Shown here: positions 1 to 9,364 of the stretch, in pieces | How the letters are laid out: every line of letters begins with the position of its first letter | Position numbering within the stretch: position 1 is the stretch's first letter | From: Candidatus Enterococcus huntleyi | GTDB lineage: Bacteria; Bacillota; Bacilli; Lactobacillales; Enterococcaceae | Direction of reading: 5' to 3' | NCBI RefSeq assembly: GCF_009933175.1 | Contig: NZ_MAEJ01000015.1 | Coordinates: 82,768 to 146,767 of the forward strand | Length of the DNA: 64,000 nt | Translations under genes and position numbers: made by a program | Notes under the pieces: model-generated | Database searches by the model: none | Seen by the model: the letters and a program-made list of their open reading frames with translations, nothing else | Told to the model about the DNA's origin: nothing

Positions 1-2
1 AA

Positions 3-137
3 AACGGCTTAGTCTTCCGACCTTTAAAGCCTAACATAGAATCTGGTCTGTATATCATTTGGAAAAAGCATCAAGTCTTTTCTCCCTCAGCTGAGATTTT
101 TTTAGAAGCCATCAAGGAAAAACTCGACACACTTTAA
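3..137 (+). CDS. LysR-type transcriptional regulator, 3' end only (partial)
   Basis: Only the last 44 codons are inside the window; the frame is open from the first bases to TAA at 135-137. The residues (GLYIIWKKHQVFSP then a terminal amphipathic helix EIFLEAIKEKL) look like the end of a LysR substrate-binding domain. The gene is followed directly by a strong hairpin and lies tail-to-tail with the SDR gene. The assignment rests on a short tail, so another regulator family is possible. Confidence 0.45.
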   Translation, partial: NGLVFRPLKPNIESGLYIIWKKHQVFSPSAEIFLEAIKEKLDTL

Positions 138-140
138 TAG

Positions 141-196
141 AACCCGTAGTAAGAATGGCGTGTCCAAATCGCTCAACATTCTTATTACGGGTTTTA
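141..196. terminator. Bidirectional terminator between the partial regulator and the SDR gene
   Basis: A 17-bp arm at 141-157 pairs with 177-193 with one G-T mismatch across a 19-nt loop, with T-rich sequence on either side. It separates two convergent genes. Confidence 0.8.
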
Positions 197-210
197 CTCA
201 TGCTTTATTT

Positions 211-948
211 TTATACGGATTGCGTGGTTGGACGAATAATCATATTGCTCACAGACATTCTTTCTGGTGTATCGATTGCAAAAACAACCGCTTCGGCAAT
301 GTCTTCCGATGTCAAACCTGATTCCATTTGACTCTGATGCAACGCTTCGGCCACTTCTTTATCCGATATTGTTGTATACAATTCAGTTGCTACAGCTCCT
401 GGCGAAATAATCGTCGACTTGATCAGGTCTTCGCGATGCTCTTGACGCAAGCCTTCCATAATTGCTCGGACCGCGTATTTAGTTCCACAATAAACAGCTG
501 AATCAGGATACACCACATGTCCAGCCACCGAATCTGTCGCAATGATGTGCCCTGATTTTTGTTGAATCATCACTGGTAAAACAGCTGAAATCCCATTCAG
601 CACGCCCATCACATTAATATTGAGCATCGCTTGCCATTCATCTCTTCGACCTTCACTTAACGGCGCCAGCGGCATAATTCCAGCGTTATTATACAACACA
701 TCGATTCGGCCAAATTTTTCCATCGCCAAATCAATCACTTGCTGCACCTCATCATACTTAGTCACGTCCGCCACTTGATAATAAATTTCAGCCTGCGGAT
801 AGCTTTCCTTGATTGCCTTTAAGCGTTCCTCACGTCTGGCAGCAATCACCAATTTCGCTCCTCTTTCAGCTAATAAACGAGCGGTAGCTTCGCCAATCCC
901 ACTTGATGCTCCCATGATGATAATGACTTTTTCTTTCAGTGTACGCAT
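211..948 (-). CDS. Short-chain dehydrogenase/reductase (SDR), classical type
   Basis: A 245-aa NAD(P)-dependent oxidoreductase of the classical SDR family. The cofactor motif GASSGIG is at residues 13-19, NNAG at 87-90, and the catalytic Ser140, Tyr153 and Lys157 (YCGTK) are all present. Substrate unknown; the family acts on alcohols and carbonyls in the cytoplasm. I start it at 948 rather than the upstream in-frame codon at 975 because AGGAGG at 956-961 is correctly placed for the ATG at 946-948 and the extra nine residues are not family-like. It is a single gene, convergent with the partial LysR gene, so the regulator is probably not its immediate divergent partner. Confidence 0.85.
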   Translation of the reverse strand: MRTLKEKVIIIMGASSGIGEATARLLAERGAKLVIAARREERLKAIKESYPQAEIYYQVADVTKYDEVQQVIDLAMEKFGRIDVLYNNAGIMPLAPLSEGRRDEWQAMLNINVMGVLNGISAVLPVMIQQKSGHIIATDSVAGHVVYPDSAVYCGTKYAVRAIMEGLRQEHREDLIKSTIISPGAVATELYTTISDKEVAEALHQSQMESGLTSEDIAEAVVFAIDTPERMSVSNMIIRPTTQSV

Positions 949-1248
949 TCCGATTCCTCCTATTTCTATTTCCAAATAAATCGCATGAAGCGAATAAGTA
1001 ACATCCCTCTAGTTCATGACAATTATCATTTCATAACCAATCACTTGCTACCTTAAATTTTAGTTGGCTAGTCGGAGAATGTCTAATACTTATGATTCAT
1101 AGCCAGTTATGCTTTTTAGTTATAGCTAAACGACTCGTCCAAACGAATCACAAGGAGGCCCATAAGTTATCAATCAAATTCCTGTATACTGATAAAATAA
1201 ACAGCTGCATCTATAGCGAAACAAGTATTTATCCTATTTTCCAAGAAA

Positions 1249-1325
1249 TAATTAATTTTTATTCATCTGACTGTGTTTTTCTCCTTTTATTCGTTATAAT
1301 ATGGAAAATACTATTCATAAAGGAG
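1249..1325 (+). promoter_or_regulatory. argR promoter region with a candidate ARG box
   Basis: TATAAT at 1295-1300 is a good -10; no convincing -35 is visible. At 1249-1266 the AT-rich sequence TAATTAATTTTTATTCAT resembles an ARG box and would suit autoregulation by ArgR. AAGGAG at 1320-1325 is the ribosome binding site for argR. The rest of the 949-1336 gap holds nothing I can support; a reading frame across 1092-1364 there has no RBS and no family-like sequence. Confidence 0.4.
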
Positions 1326-1336
1326 TACATGCATCT

Positions 1337-1807
1337 ATGCGTAAGGCAGACCGTCATTTACTAATCAAACAAATAATCACTAGCCATTCTATCCGCACGC
1401 AAGAGGATCTCTTACAGCAACTAAAAAATCAAGGCGTGACCGCTACACAAGCCACAATCTCTCGGGATATTCGCGACCTACAAATAGTAAAAACAACTGA
1501 TGAAGAAGGCTTACCTATCTTCCAAATTTTCCAGGGCACCACGTATAACGAAAATGAAAAAGTTGAAGAGGAAGAACGCCTCATCCAAATGATTAAAGAT
1601 ATCGTGACCAAAGTCCAACGGGTACATTTTCTTACCATCGTTAGCACTTTACCTGACAACGCCCATTTGCTTGCTTCCATCATCGATGAATTAAAACCAC
1701 CTTATGTCGTCAGCACCATTGCCGGCTTCGATACGGTCGTTATCATCTCAGGTTCCGATGAAGAAGCCGAAAAAATGGAAGCTTATTTTACAGAGCACTC
1801 CTTGTAA
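1337..1807 (+). CDS. argR: Arginine repressor ArgR
   Basis: A 156-aa ArgR/AhrC-family regulator, the usual family length. Residues 1-70 form the winged-helix DNA-binding domain (RKADRHLL start; TQATISRDIRDL recognition region), followed by the C-terminal oligomerisation and arginine-binding domain ending near GFDTVVIISG. The family represses arginine synthesis genes and can activate arginine catabolism when arginine is bound as a hexamer. I start at the ATG at 1337 with AAGGAG 11 nt upstream; the longer frame from 1301 adds residues that overlap the promoter. The gene converges on argS, with argF beyond it, so control of argF is likely but not shown. Confidence 0.92.
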   Translation: MRKADRHLLIKQIITSHSIRTQEDLLQQLKNQGVTATQATISRDIRDLQIVKTTDEEGLPIFQIFQGTTYNENEKVEEEERLIQMIKDIVTKVQRVHFLTIVSTLPDNAHLLASIIDELKPPYVVSTIAGFDTVVIISGSDEEAEKMEAYFTEHSL

Positions 1808-1835
1808 ACTAGTTATTTTAATTTTTAAAAATACC

Positions 1836-1898
1836 AAAATAAGCCAGAAATTTACGAAAGTTTAGTCTCAAACTTTCGTAAACTCTGGCTTATTTTTT
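1836..1898. terminator. Bidirectional terminator between argR and argS
   Basis: A long near-perfect inverted repeat (arms about 1836-1863 and 1870-1897) with A/T tracts on both sides serves the two convergent genes. Confidence 0.88.
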
Positions 1899-1925
1899 TA
1901 GCTATCTCATATAATCAATTCTTGA

Positions 1926-3617
1926 TTACATCTTGTTAGGAGCTTGCACGCCTAATAGACGTAAATCTTCTTTTAATAGAATCGCAACAGCGTGTACCAA
2001 GGCTAAGCGAGCTTCTTTTTGCTCATCGTCCACCAAAATTTTAGTGTGAGCATAGTATTTATTGAAAGCTTGTGCTAACTTAATGGCATGCTTCGCAATC
2101 ACTGATGGTTCATATTTTTCAGCTGCTAACAAAATCGTTTCCGGGTATTTTTGAATCAACTTAATGATTTCCCAGCTTTCTTCATCATTCAATTGAAGAT
2201 TCTTCGCAGCATTTTCTTCATAGCCCGCTTTTTGCAGAATACTCATGGCACGCGCGTGGGTATATTGCACGTAAGGACCTGTTTCCCCTTCAAAACGAAC
2301 AACTTCTTCCAACGTAAAGTCGAAATTATTCAAGCGATCATTCTTCAAATCATGGAACACAACCGCTCCGACACCGACTTGCTTAGCAACTTCTTCTTTA
2401 TTTTCCAAATCAGGATTTTTCTCACTAATTTGTTCTCTCGCAGAATCAATCGCTTCATTTAAAACTTCTTCTAACAACACAATTTTCCCTTTACGCGTTG
2501 ATAATTTCTTACCACCCTGCGTAATCAAACCAAATGGAACGTGCGTCATTTCGTCTTGCCAATCGAAGCCCATTTCTTTTAGAACAGCTTTCAATTGTTT
2601 GAAATGATAGCTTTGCTCATTCCCCACAACATAAATTGATTTCGCAAAATCATAGGTCCGTTTACGATATAAAGCAGCCGCTAAATCACGCGTAATATAA
2701 AGAGTTGCCCCATCAGATTTGCGAATTAAAGCAGGATTTAAATCATAAGCACTTAAATCAACGATTTCAGCCCCTTCGCTCTCTGACAATAAATGCTTTT
2801 CTTCTAACATATCAGTAATTTCTGACATTTTATCGTTATAAAAAGCCTCACCATTTAGCGAATCGAAGCTCACGCCCAACATATCATAAATTTTGTTAAA
2901 TTCCTTCAGTGACTCTTCGCGGAACCATTGCCATAGACCGATAGCTTCTTGGTCATCCTCTTCCAAACGTTTAAACCAAGCGCGCGCCTCGTCATTTAAT
3001 TCAGTTTCTGTTTCAGCAACCTCATGGAATTCGACATACAAACGCAATAATTCAGTAATTGGATTTTCTTTGACCGCAGCTTCAGAACCCCATTTTTTGT
3101 AAGCTACAATTAATTTACCAAACTGTGTACCCCAGTCACCTAAGTGATTGATGCGAACCGGTTCGTAGCCAATTTTTTCTAAAATAAAACCGATTGAGTT
3201 CCCAATAACAGTCGAACGTAAATGGCCCATTGAGATGGGTTTCGCAATATTTGGTGAAGATAAATCAATCGGCACTTTGCCGTGATTGCCAACTGTGCTA
3301 TCCCCAAAATGACTCTTTTGTTCCATAACCGTTTGTAAAACATTAGCACTAATCATGCCTTTACTCATGAAGAAGTTCAAATATGGACCCACTACTTCAA
3401 TTTTTTCAAAGTTTGCGCCATCGATTTTCCCTGCCAAATCAGCCGCAATTTGTTGCGGTGCTTTCCGATAGACTTTCGCTAATGAGAAAGCTGGAAAGGC
3501 CACATCGCCATGGTCGGTAGACTTCGGATTTTCTAATAATTGTTGAACCTGTTCCAATGATAAATCATCTTTTACTACATCAAAGATCGCTTTAGCCACG
3601 ATTTCTTTGTTATTCAT
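1926..3617 (-). CDS. argS: Arginyl-tRNA synthetase
   Basis: A 563-aa class Ia aminoacyl-tRNA synthetase that charges tRNA-Arg. The N-terminal additional domain is followed by the HIGH-like motif in [16 protein letters not shown] (about 121-136), the KMSKS-equivalent KKLSTRKGK and a C-terminal DALR anticodon-binding domain. This is the Firmicutes/yeast-like sub-type with SMGH in place of HVGH. ATG at 3617 follows a G-rich ribosome site. It is preceded by a T-box leader, so expression should rise when uncharged tRNA-Arg accumulates. Confidence 0.95.
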   Translation of the reverse strand: MNNKEIVAKAIFDVVKDDLSLEQVQQLLENPKSTDHGDVAFPAFSLAKVYRKAPQQIAADLAGKIDGANFEKIEVVGPYLNFFMSKGMISANVLQTVMEQKSHFGDSTVGNHGKVPIDLSSPNIAKPISMGHLRSTVIGNSIGFILEKIGYEPVRINHLGDWGTQFGKLIVAYKKWGSEAAVKENPITELLRLYVEFHEVAETETELNDEARAWFKRLEEDDQEAIGLWQWFREESLKEFNKIYDMLGVSFDSLNGEAFYNDKMSEITDMLEEKHLLSESEGAEIVDLSAYDLNPALIRKSDGATLYITRDLAAALYRKRTYDFAKSIYVVGNEQSYHFKQLKAVLKEMGFDWQDEMTHVPFGLITQGGKKLSTRKGKIVLLEEVLNEAIDSAREQISEKNPDLENKEEVAKQVGVGAVVFHDLKNDRLNNFDFTLEEVVRFEGETGPYVQYTHARAMSILQKAGYEENAAKNLQLNDEESWEIIKLIQKYPETILLAAEKYEPSVIAKHAIKLAQAFNKYYAHTKILVDDEQKEARLALVHAVAILLKEDLRLLGVQAPNKM

Positions 3618-3673
3618 ACTGTATTTCCCCCTATTTTATCTAGATGCTTTTTTAATTTTTTTTAGATTCAGTG

Positions 3674-3905
3674 TATAAAAAAAGTCCCTAATGACACTGC
3701 CTATGCTGCATCATTAGAGACGAGATTCCCCGCGGTACCACTCTACTTGTCCAATCGGACCTTCTTAAATCTGATAACGGTAGATAGCCGTTTGCGCTTG
3801 GCAAATTCTCACAAGTGCGCTTCCCAAATAGTTTCCCTTTTCGGCTTTCACCTTCCCGAAATCGCTAGCAGAAAAAACTAAGGTACTCTCTTGATCATCA
3901 AAAAA
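3674..3905 (-). promoter_or_regulatory. T-box riboswitch leader of argS (Arg specifier CGC)
   Basis: On the minus strand the conserved T-box core AGAGTGGTACCGCGG (3722-3736) precedes a terminator whose stem includes TCTCTAATGA/TCATTAGGGA followed by seven T residues at about 3675-3681. Upstream Stem I features (AGAGAGTACC) are visible. The specifier is probably CGC at 3817-3819, in the context GAAG-CGC-ACTT, which parallels the thrS leader here. The CGC codon matches the downstream argS gene. The specifier call is inferred without folding. Confidence 0.9.
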
Positions 3906-4134
3906 TTATATGAAACTGCAACTGATTATAGCAGATTTTCACGCGTTAATCTAGATTAAACCAACAGTTTTCTGAAAAACTTAGCTAAAAATAGCGATTT
4001 TTTTCAAAACGGACGCCTAGATGACTCAGATTAATTCCAACTGATAAACTTCTTCAAATATACTTCGCCAGATATTTTTCACCAGATATTCTACTCCAAA
4101 TATTCTTCTTCAGACACACTACTTCGCCTGGATT

Positions 4135-5151
4135 TTACACACGAGGAATGAATAAGTCGCCTAAGGTCACAGCCATAATAGCTTTAATGGAATGCATCCG
4201 GTTTTCAGCTTGTTGGAATTGGCGACCATAGGCACTTCTGAATACCTCATCCGTTATTTCCATCTCATGGATACCAAAACGTTCAGCAATCTCTTTCCCA
4301 TAAGCCGTTTTCGTGTCATGGAAAGCTGGCAGACAATGCAATACGATGACTTTTTCATTTTGAGTTTTGTCGATCAATGCTTGATTAATTTGATAAGGAC
4401 GCAATAAATTTACTCGCTCTTCAAACTTAGCTTCCTCGCCCATCGAGACCCAAACATCGGTGTAGAGCACATCCGCATCCAAGACCCCTTCGTCAACATC
4501 TGCAGTAATCAGCAATTGCGCACCAGATTCTTTGGCAAAACCAGTCGCTAACTCGACAATTGCTGAATCAGGCTGTAATTCTTTAGGTGCAACAATCCGA
4601 ACGTTGGTTCCTAGAATCGCTCCAGTCACCAGTAAAGAATGCGCCATATTATTTCGTCCATCGCCACAATAAGCTAAAGTAATTCCCTCAACTTGACCAA
4701 AATTTTCCTGAATTGTTAGAAAGTCCGCAATCATTTGAGTCGGGTGCCATTCATCTGTCAACCCATTCCAGACCGGTACGCCAGAAAATTCTGCAAGCTC
4801 TTCAACCACTTGTTGGCTAAAGCCGCGAAACTCAATCCCATCAAACATACTGCCCAACACTCTTGCCGTGTCTTCTGTCGATTCTTTCTTACCCAATTGA
4901 ATATCATTTGCCCCCAGATATTCTGGATGCGCACCTAAATCAATCGCTGCGGTCGTAAAAGCTGCCCGTGTTCTAGTCGATGTCTTTTCAAATAACAAGG
5001 CAATGTTTTTCCCCTTTAAGTATTGATGAGGAATATTTTTCTTCTTTAATTCTTTTAAATGTTGAGAAAAATCAATTAAATACTGTAACTCAGCTTTCGT
5101 AAAATCTTTTTCCGCCAGAAAACTTCTTCCCTTAAATACTGATTTCGTCAT
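4135..5151 (-). CDS. argF: Ornithine carbamoyltransferase
   Basis: A 338-aa ornithine carbamoyltransferase (ornithine + carbamoyl phosphate <-> citrulline + phosphate). Carbamoyl-phosphate motif STRTR at 58-62, HPTQ at 136-139 and the catalytic HCLP at 272-275 are intact, with the ornithine-type loop DVWVSMGEE near 232-240. The start at 5151 follows GGAG at 5161-5164; five extra in-frame residues upstream are unlikely to be used. The sequence resembles the catabolic ArcB type of Lactobacillales, but no arcA, arcC or arcD is next to it. The symbol argF versus arcB therefore stays open. The 3' side (3906-4134) is AT-rich and has no clear terminator. Confidence 0.92.
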   Translation of the reverse strand: MTKSVFKGRSFLAEKDFTKAELQYLIDFSQHLKELKKKNIPHQYLKGKNIALLFEKTSTRTRAAFTTAAIDLGAHPEYLGANDIQLGKKESTEDTARVLGSMFDGIEFRGFSQQVVEELAEFSGVPVWNGLTDEWHPTQMIADFLTIQENFGQVEGITLAYCGDGRNNMAHSLLVTGAILGTNVRIVAPKELQPDSAIVELATGFAKESGAQLLITADVDEGVLDADVLYTDVWVSMGEEAKFEERVNLLRPYQINQALIDKTQNEKVIVLHCLPAFHDTKTAYGKEIAERFGIHEMEITDEVFRSAYGRQFQQAENRMHSIKAIMAVTLGDLFIPRV

Positions 5152-5197
5152 ACTATCACACTCCATTTTGAATATTATTTCTATTACCTTCTATTTT

Positions 5198-5244
5198 CTT
5201 GTATATTCAATCAAAAATCAAGCATTATTGATCATTTATTCACT
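5198..5244 (-). promoter_or_regulatory. Candidate ArgR operators upstream of argF
   Basis: Two ARG-box-like AT-rich half palindromes lie about 50-95 bp upstream of the argF start (TGTATATTCAAT near 5200 and TCATTTATTCACT near 5232). Matches are weak; they are listed because ArgR is encoded 3 kb away. Confidence 0.25.
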
Positions 5245-5251
5245 TTGCTCA

Positions 5252-6454
5252 TTAGAATAGAGTGATGATACTCTCTTCCTTAAATTCTTTCGGAGACTTC
5301 TTCAGATATTTTTTGAAAGTTTTATAGAACTGTGCATAAGTAGGATAACCAACTAAGGGTGCTATTTCTTCAAATCGCAAATTAGTCGAACACATCAATT
5401 CAATCGACTTGTTTATGCGAAATTTAATCAGATATTCTGTAATGGTATCGCCAGTTTTTTTCTTGAAGAGACGACCTAAATAATTGAGGGATAGATTATT
5501 AAATTCTGCTAATTCATTTACATAAATAGGATTGGAATAGTTTGTATGAATATATTCTTTTACAAAATCAACAGGATTATAGTATTTATCGACCCCATCC
5601 AAAATTTGAGTGGTTAAGTTAGTGTGCTGCGTATGGGCGGGATCTTTAAATAATTGAATTTGTGAAGATAAGATTTGTTCAGAAACAATTCGCTCGAATA
5701 TTTCTCCACCAATATATCCTTTAATTTGAGAAAATTTATTATAAATGTAGCGGACCTCTGTCCAGTCATCAATCGGTCCACCGTAGATCATTAGAATACT
5801 ACTAGAATCTTGTGCCTCCATAAAAACACATATTTGTTGAATCACCGGTAAAATATTTTTAAAAGCATGAATTCTTTTAGTCTCGACGTCACTACCTTCA
5901 ATTAAGCCTAAGTGAATACAGAGAATATCCGGTTCAATTTTATCCATCATTTCTGCTTCAAGTAGATTCGTAACAAAGCCAATCGTGAATAATCCAGCTT
6001 CTTTGGCAGCACGAATCAATTCCACTTCTTGAGAATAGGTCATCCCTCCTGCTTCCAAAGCTTCCCTAAATTGACCATCAATCAAACTAATTGTTGGATA
6101 ATTTACAACACCTGTATACTGACTATTCTTAAGATAGGTCAGTAATTCATTTGAATCCATTAATGGATCCGTTGCATTTACACCAAAAATGACGGGAAAC
6201 TCTTCAAGAATCGGCAAAAGCTCCTTACTAGAAAACTCACGCACCATCTCATTACTATTCACAATAGGCAAATAACCAGCTAATGGGCTTCTACCCAGCT
6301 GCCTAAATTTCCCTGAATTTAATGCTAAAATCAGATCAGCACCGCCATTCTTGGCATTAACCGCACTCCTCCCTGTCGCTGTATCCATCCCTAAAAGATA
6401 GTTTCCCTCATGAATTTCTTGTTTGAGCTTGCTCAAAACTACTTCTTTTTTCAT
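5252..6454 (-). CDS. AraC-family regulator fused to a PEP_hydrolase-like TIM-barrel domain
   Basis: A 400-aa protein with two recognisable parts. Residues about 1-270 resemble the PEP_hydrolase family (Pfam PF09370; TIM barrel): GMDTATGRSAVNAKNGGADL, then LNSGKFRQLGRSPLAGYLP and IFGVNATDP are family hallmarks. Residues about 295-395 are an AraC/XylS helix-turn-helix pair (VNELAEFNNLSLNYLGRLFK; FEEIAPLVGYPTYAQFYKTF). The barrel may act as a ligand sensor, or as an enzyme that also regulates; neither is shown. ATG at 6454 follows GTGAGGTAG. It stands alone, and its 5' side is a long non-coding region with paired repeats, so its target genes are not evident. Confidence 0.8.
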   Translation of the reverse strand: MKKEVVLSKLKQEIHEGNYLLGMDTATGRSAVNAKNGGADLILALNSGKFRQLGRSPLAGYLPIVNSNEMVREFSSKELLPILEEFPVIFGVNATDPLMDSNELLTYLKNSQYTGVVNYPTISLIDGQFREALEAGGMTYSQEVELIRAAKEAGLFTIGFVTNLLEAEMMDKIEPDILCIHLGLIEGSDVETKRIHAFKNILPVIQQICVFMEAQDSSSILMIYGGPIDDWTEVRYIYNKFSQIKGYIGGEIFERIVSEQILSSQIQLFKDPAHTQHTNLTTQILDGVDKYYNPVDFVKEYIHTNYSNPIYVNELAEFNNLSLNYLGRLFKKKTGDTITEYLIKFRINKSIELMCSTNLRFEEIAPLVGYPTYAQFYKTFKKYLKKSPKEFKEESIITLF

Positions 6455-6721
6455 ATCTACCTCACGCTTTCCTTGTCAATGAAGGATCCTATATCACCCA
6501 TAGTATACGTCAGTTTAGTCAAAAAACAAATTTAGAGGAAATAGTCTTTCAACAGACAACTAAAAAGACGTTTATGCAGTGATTAATAAGAAGTTTATTT
6601 CAATACAATTATGAAGTATCGTCTATTCAATAATGACAGTAATAGAATCCATATATATTCTTAGAAAAACATATATAGTTAAGCAAAAAAAATCAATTAA
6701 TGACAACAAATTATCCGATTT

Positions 6722-6874
6722 TCTATCACTTGTCTTCATTCGCACACTTTTTGAAGCAAAAAATGATACTTTCAAAGGCAAAACCTACTGTTCAATGGAT
6801 TCTTGCTGGTTGGTGTGCTAGTAAAATACTAGAAAACAGTGCGAATAGGCACTAGTGGGAAAAAATACTGAATT
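6722..6874. repeat. MITE-like palindrome-ended repeat, copy 1
   Basis: The left end TATCACTTGTCTTCATTCGC and right end GTGCGAATAGGCACTAGTGG form an imperfect inverted repeat of about 28 bp with a perfect ATTCGCAC/GTGCGAAT core. The interior is about 100 bp with no convincing open frame. A second copy in the same orientation lies 310 bp away. A short frame crossing 6633-6821 has no family resemblance. Confidence 0.7.
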
Positions 6875-7030
6875 CGCTAATTTACGACTAAGTAACAAAA
6901 AATATTCTTGAATAATGTCATAATTTTAGCTGATTTCCGGAAAAATTGTTCGCAGAACCCTATATTCATAGGCTTCTCTAATTCTGAGAAATTTCACGTC
7001 TAACATTTAATAAGTAATAAATGTCTATTT

Positions 7031-7195
7031 TTTTATCACTAGTCCTCATTCGCACACTTTTTAAGGTAAAAATTTGGAAAAAATGATGATTCTAAAGTCA
7101 AAACCTACTAGCTAAAGGATTCCTGTAATTTAACACGCTGTTAAAAATCACAAAAACAGTGCGAATAGGCACTAGTGAGAAAAAAACACTGAATC
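7031..7195. repeat. MITE-like palindrome-ended repeat, copy 2
   Basis: Second copy, with left end TATCACTAGTCCTCATTCGC and right end GTGCGAATAGGCACTAGTGA. The interior also matches copy 1 (for example AAAACCTACT and AAAGGATTCCTG versus AATGGATTCTTG). The remainder of the 6455-7323 gap is AT-rich without supported features. Confidence 0.7.
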
Positions 7196-7229
7196 TCCAT
7201 CTAGCAGACAGTTAACCCATCCGTAATCA

Positions 7230-7284
7230 AAAAAAATCCAGCTAATTAATTGAGTGATTGCTCACCAATAACTAGCTGGATTTA
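7230..7284 (-). terminator. Terminator of the tsaB-tsaD operon
   Basis: AAATCCAGCTA and TAGCTGGATTT arms flank about 28 nt, with a run of T on the minus strand after the stem, just downstream of the tsaD stop. Confidence 0.75.
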
Positions 7285-7323
7285 TCGTACATAAAATATT
7301 TTATTTCGCCATCAAATCACAGG

Positions 7324-8349
7324 CTACATTGTCTGAAAGACTAAGCTTGGATTGGCATTCAACGAATAGTCAGAAAGATGGCCTAATTGTAATTCCACAT
7401 GAGCTGCTGCACCGATCATCGCGGCATTGTCACCACATAAGCGTAATGGTGGCACGAGTAGCTCAACTTCTGGTAGTCGTTCAGCGATGGCTTCTGACAT
7501 TGCGCGCCGTAATCCTGCGTTAGCCGCCACCCCACCAGCCATAATTAACTGGTTCACCGGGTACATTTTGCAGGCACGTAAGGTTTTTTCCACTAATACT
7601 TCAATGACACTTGCTTGAAAACTAGCCGCAAGATTTTCGCGACTCAAGACTTCATCGCGTTGTTCCGCATTATGAACCAAATTAATGAACGAACTTTTCA
7701 AGCCACTAAAGCTAAAATCAAAGTTATCTTCTTTTAACATCGCCCGCGGAAAGTTGTACGTATCTTCGCCTAAATGCGCCAATTCATCGATTTCTTTACC
7801 ACTTGGGTAAGTCAAACCTAAGACCCGACCCACTTTGTCATAAGCTTCTCCGGCTGCATCGTCGCGAGTTTCCCCGATAATTTCAAAGGAGCCATCCTCT
7901 GCCATATAGACAAGTTCGGTATGCCCACCGCTGACAAGTAGAGCCATCAGCGGAAATTCCAATGGTTTAACCAAACGCGCCGCATAAATGTGACCCGCCA
8001 TATGATTGACCGGAATCAGCGGTAATTGATGTGCCCAAGCAAAAGCTTTGGCAGCGGAAATTCCAATCAATAACGAACCGACCAAGCCTGGTCCATAAGT
8101 AACTGCAACTGCCGTTAATTCATCAGGCGTCACATCTGCTTCTTGTAATGCATCCTCGATACATAGCGTAATCTGTTCGACATGATGTCGACTGGCAACT
8201 TCAGGTACGACCCCGCCGAAGCGTTTATGACTCTTAATTTGTGAAGCCACAATATTAGTCAATATCTCAGAACCGTCAGCTATTATCGCCACACTGGTTT
8301 CATCGCAGCTACTCTCAATCGCTAAAATTAATTCTTTTGTCTCGCTCAC
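7324..8349 (-). CDS. tsaD: tRNA N6-adenosine threonylcarbamoyltransferase TsaD
   Basis: A 341-aa Kae1/TsaD/Gcp-family protein, the catalytic subunit for t6A37 formation on ANN-decoding tRNAs. Seen: ASKHA nucleotide-binding start [13 protein letters not shown], metal-binding [16 protein letters not shown], and C-terminal [10 protein letters not shown]. It overlaps the upstream acetyltransferase gene by 4 bp and ends the operon with tsaB, its partner in the same reaction. An essential housekeeping gene in most bacteria. Confidence 0.96.
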   Translation of the reverse strand: MSETKELILAIESSCDETSVAIIADGSEILTNIVASQIKSHKRFGGVVPEVASRHHVEQITLCIEDALQEADVTPDELTAVAVTYGPGLVGSLLIGISAAKAFAWAHQLPLIPVNHMAGHIYAARLVKPLEFPLMALLVSGGHTELVYMAEDGSFEIIGETRDDAAGEAYDKVGRVLGLTYPSGKEIDELAHLGEDTYNFPRAMLKEDNFDFSFSGLKSSFINLVHNAEQRDEVLSRENLAASFQASVIEVLVEKTLRACKMYPVNQLIMAGGVAANAGLRRAMSEAIAERLPEVELLVPPLRLCGDNAAMIGAAAHVELQLGHLSDYSLNANPSLVFQTM

Positions 8350-8807
8350 TCGCAGTTCCTCACTTTCGCACTCATAATCACCGCATCTTCACAGGGATTG
8401 TGATAATAAGATTTTCTCAGCCCTAGAAAACGGAATTTTTCGGATTTATATAAGTTTTGAGCAACCACGTTCGAACATCGAACTTCCAAAAAGACTTGAA
8501 AAACATCTTGTTGCTTTAATTGTATCAGTAGCTCCTGTAATAATTTTCGTGCACAGCCATGGCCTTGAAAAGCTTTTGCGATTACGACATTCGTAATTTC
8601 AGCCTCATCTAACACTAAGTTACAGCCCACAAACCCAATAATTTGTTGCTCTTCTTCTAAAATCAAGTAATAAGATTTTGTTTCATTCAGATCATTTTCA
8701 AACTGTTGATAATTCCATGGCGAACCATGCTCATAAGACTCTTCACAAATCGTCCATAAACGATTAGCCAACTCTGCGGTTGGAAGATCATTTTTTTTAT
8801 AAAACAC
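8346..8807 (-). CDS. rimI: Ribosomal protein alanine acetyltransferase RimI-like (GNAT)
   Basis: A 153-aa GNAT N-acetyltransferase. The acetyl-CoA loop region is [20 protein letters not shown] (about 75-95), with the RimI-like ending [30 protein letters not shown] split over later strands. It probably acetylates N-terminal residues of ribosomal or other proteins. It overlaps tsaD by 4 bp and appears to start with GTG at 8807. This is one of two adjacent GNAT genes between tsaB and tsaD; which one is the true RimI is not certain. Confidence 0.85.
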   Translation of the reverse strand: MFYKKNDLPTAELANRLWTICEESYEHGSPWNYQQFENDLNETKSYYLILEEEQQIIGFVGCNLVLDEAEITNVVIAKAFQGHGCARKLLQELLIQLKQQDVFQVFLEVRCSNVVAQNLYKSEKFRFLGLRKSYYHNPCEDAVIMSAKVRNCE

Positions 8808-8812
8808 CTAAT

Positions 8813-9364
8813 TCACTCTTCTTCTATAAGTTTAATCATATCTAGTGCGTCTTCATTCGTTTCATTGTAATAAGCAGATTTCACCGCTTTGGAAATAAAT
8901 CCTTTTTTTCGATACAGCCGCTGAGCATCTTTATTCCCCATTCGGACTTCTAAAGAAACTGTATCACAGCGATTCATTATAGCAAATTTAACGATTTCGT
9001 CAATTAATTGACCACCAATTCCCTGTTTCTGATAAGTTGGCGTAATCGCAATATTGGTTATATGACAGTCATTCCCAATAATCCGACCACCGATAAAACC
9101 TACCAATTGCCCTTCTACACAGACTGATAAATATAAATGAGCAATCGGCGAAGTCAATTCACTTAAAAAAGCACTCTTTGTCCAAGGAATCTGATCCCCA
9201 TAGACCTTGCGTTCAACCGCCAATAATTCTTTGATATCTTCTAATTCTGTCTGTCGAAACAAGAAAGTTTGGCCCGCTAGTTCGAAAAATTTTGGTAGAT
9301 AAATATTTTTTTTGCGTAATGGATAAAGCACACGTTGAGAGAGTGTTTTAAACCTTTTCAACAT
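8813..9364 (-). CDS. Second RimI-like GNAT acetyltransferase
   Basis: A 183-aa GNAT protein with an N-terminal extension of about 30 basic residues. The acetyl-CoA binding segment is ITPTYQKQGIGGQLIDEIV (about 118-136) and the C-terminal SLEVRMGNKDAQRLYRKKGF is typical of RimI. It starts 17 bp inside the end of tsaB, with AGGAG upstream, so translation is probably coupled. It probably arose by duplication with the neighbouring shorter GNAT gene. Confidence 0.85.
   Translation of the reverse strand: MLKRFKTLSQRVLYPLRKKNIYLPKFFELAGQTFLFRQTELEDIKELLAVERKVYGDQIPWTKSAFLSELTSPIAHLYLSVCVEGQLVGFIGGRIIGNDCHITNIAITPTYQKQGIGGQLIDEIVKFAIMNRCDTVSLEVRMGNKDAQRLYRKKGFISKAVKSAYYNETNEDALDMIKLIEEE

Noticed and set aside
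1018..1036. Fur/PerR-like box (TGACAATTATCA) upstream of the SDR gene
   Set aside because: It is a 12-bp near-palindrome with two mismatches, too short to assign to a regulator.
1092..1364. Open frame of 90 codons upstream of argR
   Set aside because: It overlaps the argR promoter, RBS and start, has no RBS of its own and shows no family-like sequence.
4020..4134. Short CAGATATT/CAAATATTCTTCTT-like repeats downstream of argF
   Set aside because: They are short, AT-rich and irregular; they do not form a defined direct-repeat array or a hairpin.
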